A DNA stretch of 6,853 bases, taken from contig JBBDSM010000079.1 of assembly GCA_040904945.1 (NCBI GenBank), forward strand, positions 1-6,853, written 5' to 3'. Numbering within the stretch: position 1 is the first letter of the stretch; every line of letters begins with the position of its first letter. The position numbers were made by a program, and so were the translations under genes. A model generated the notes under the pieces. It saw only the letters and a program-made list of their open reading frames with translations, was not told the DNA's origin and searched no databases. Below, one piece after another: positions 6,799 through 6,853 of this stretch. This DNA comes from JAWLHJ01 sp040904945 (GTDB lineage: Bacteria > Gemmatimonadota > Gemmatimonadetes > Longimicrobiales > Gaopeijiaceae).

Positions 6799-6853
6799 CT
6801 AGTCGGAGGGAGCCAGCTGTGTGGTGGGCTCACCTACGACCGCATGGACGTCG
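6799..6853 (-). CDS. Possible 3' end of an upstream gene, unidentified
   Basis: Upstream of the permease, one minus-strand frame is open from the window edge to a TAG at 6799-6801, 12 bases before the permease TTG. It would encode a tail ending DVHAVVGEPTTQLAPSD. The other two minus frames are closed by stops. If real, this gene would sit just ahead of the permease in one operon with a short gap, which would explain the weak permease start. Seventeen open codons are not enough to prove coding in GC-rich DNA, and I do not recognise the peptide. Confidence 0.25.
   Translation of the reverse strand, partial: DVHAVVGEPTTQLAPSD

Overview
The window is 6.85 kb of GC-rich bacterial DNA, densely coded, with five recognisable protein genes on alternating strands. 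Every gene product points to the cell envelope or to redox work. The large permease has the layout of the ADOP family (MacB/FtsX-type permease with no ATPase of its own), which is especially abundant in Acidobacteriota and Gemmatimonadota. Together with the high GC and the DUF4136-type lipoprotein, this suggests an organism of that kind. The lineage is an inference: no rRNA or other marker lies in the window.

Layout. (1) 1-984 (+): the 3' part of an alkaline phosphatase gene, cut by the left edge. (2) 985-1089: a short convergent gap holding a hairpin. (3) 1090-2115 (-): a lipoprotein with a complete polysaccharide deacetylase (CE4) domain of the H. pylori PgdA/allantoinase-like type. (4) 2116-2338: a 223-bp divergent intergenic region that should hold the promoters for both flanking genes. 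(5) 2339-2881 (+): a small DUF4136-like lipoprotein, followed after 14 nt by (6) 2896-4320 (+): an FAD/NAD disulfide oxidoreductase of the dihydrolipoamide dehydrogenase family; these two look like one operon. (7) 4327-4340: a perfect 14-bp palindrome in the 21-nt gap between two convergent stop codons. (8) 4342-6786 (-): the ADOP permease, with a TTG start. (9) 6799-6853 (-): a short open tail that may be the 3' end of a gene upstream of the permease.

How they fit together. The phosphatase and the deacetylase would act outside the cytoplasmic membrane, the DUF4136 protein is probably anchored in the outer membrane, and the permease spans the inner membrane. The oxidoreductase is the only clearly cytosolic enzyme, and it stands apart from any 2-oxoacid dehydrogenase E1/E2 genes. 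The mixed orientations give at least four transcription units, so there is no evidence that all the genes form one system. I found no CRISPR array, insertion sequence, tRNA, rRNA or phage gene. The most unusual points are the lipoprotein-oxidoreductase pairing and the palindromes at the convergent junctions. I do not see a clear undescribed system here.
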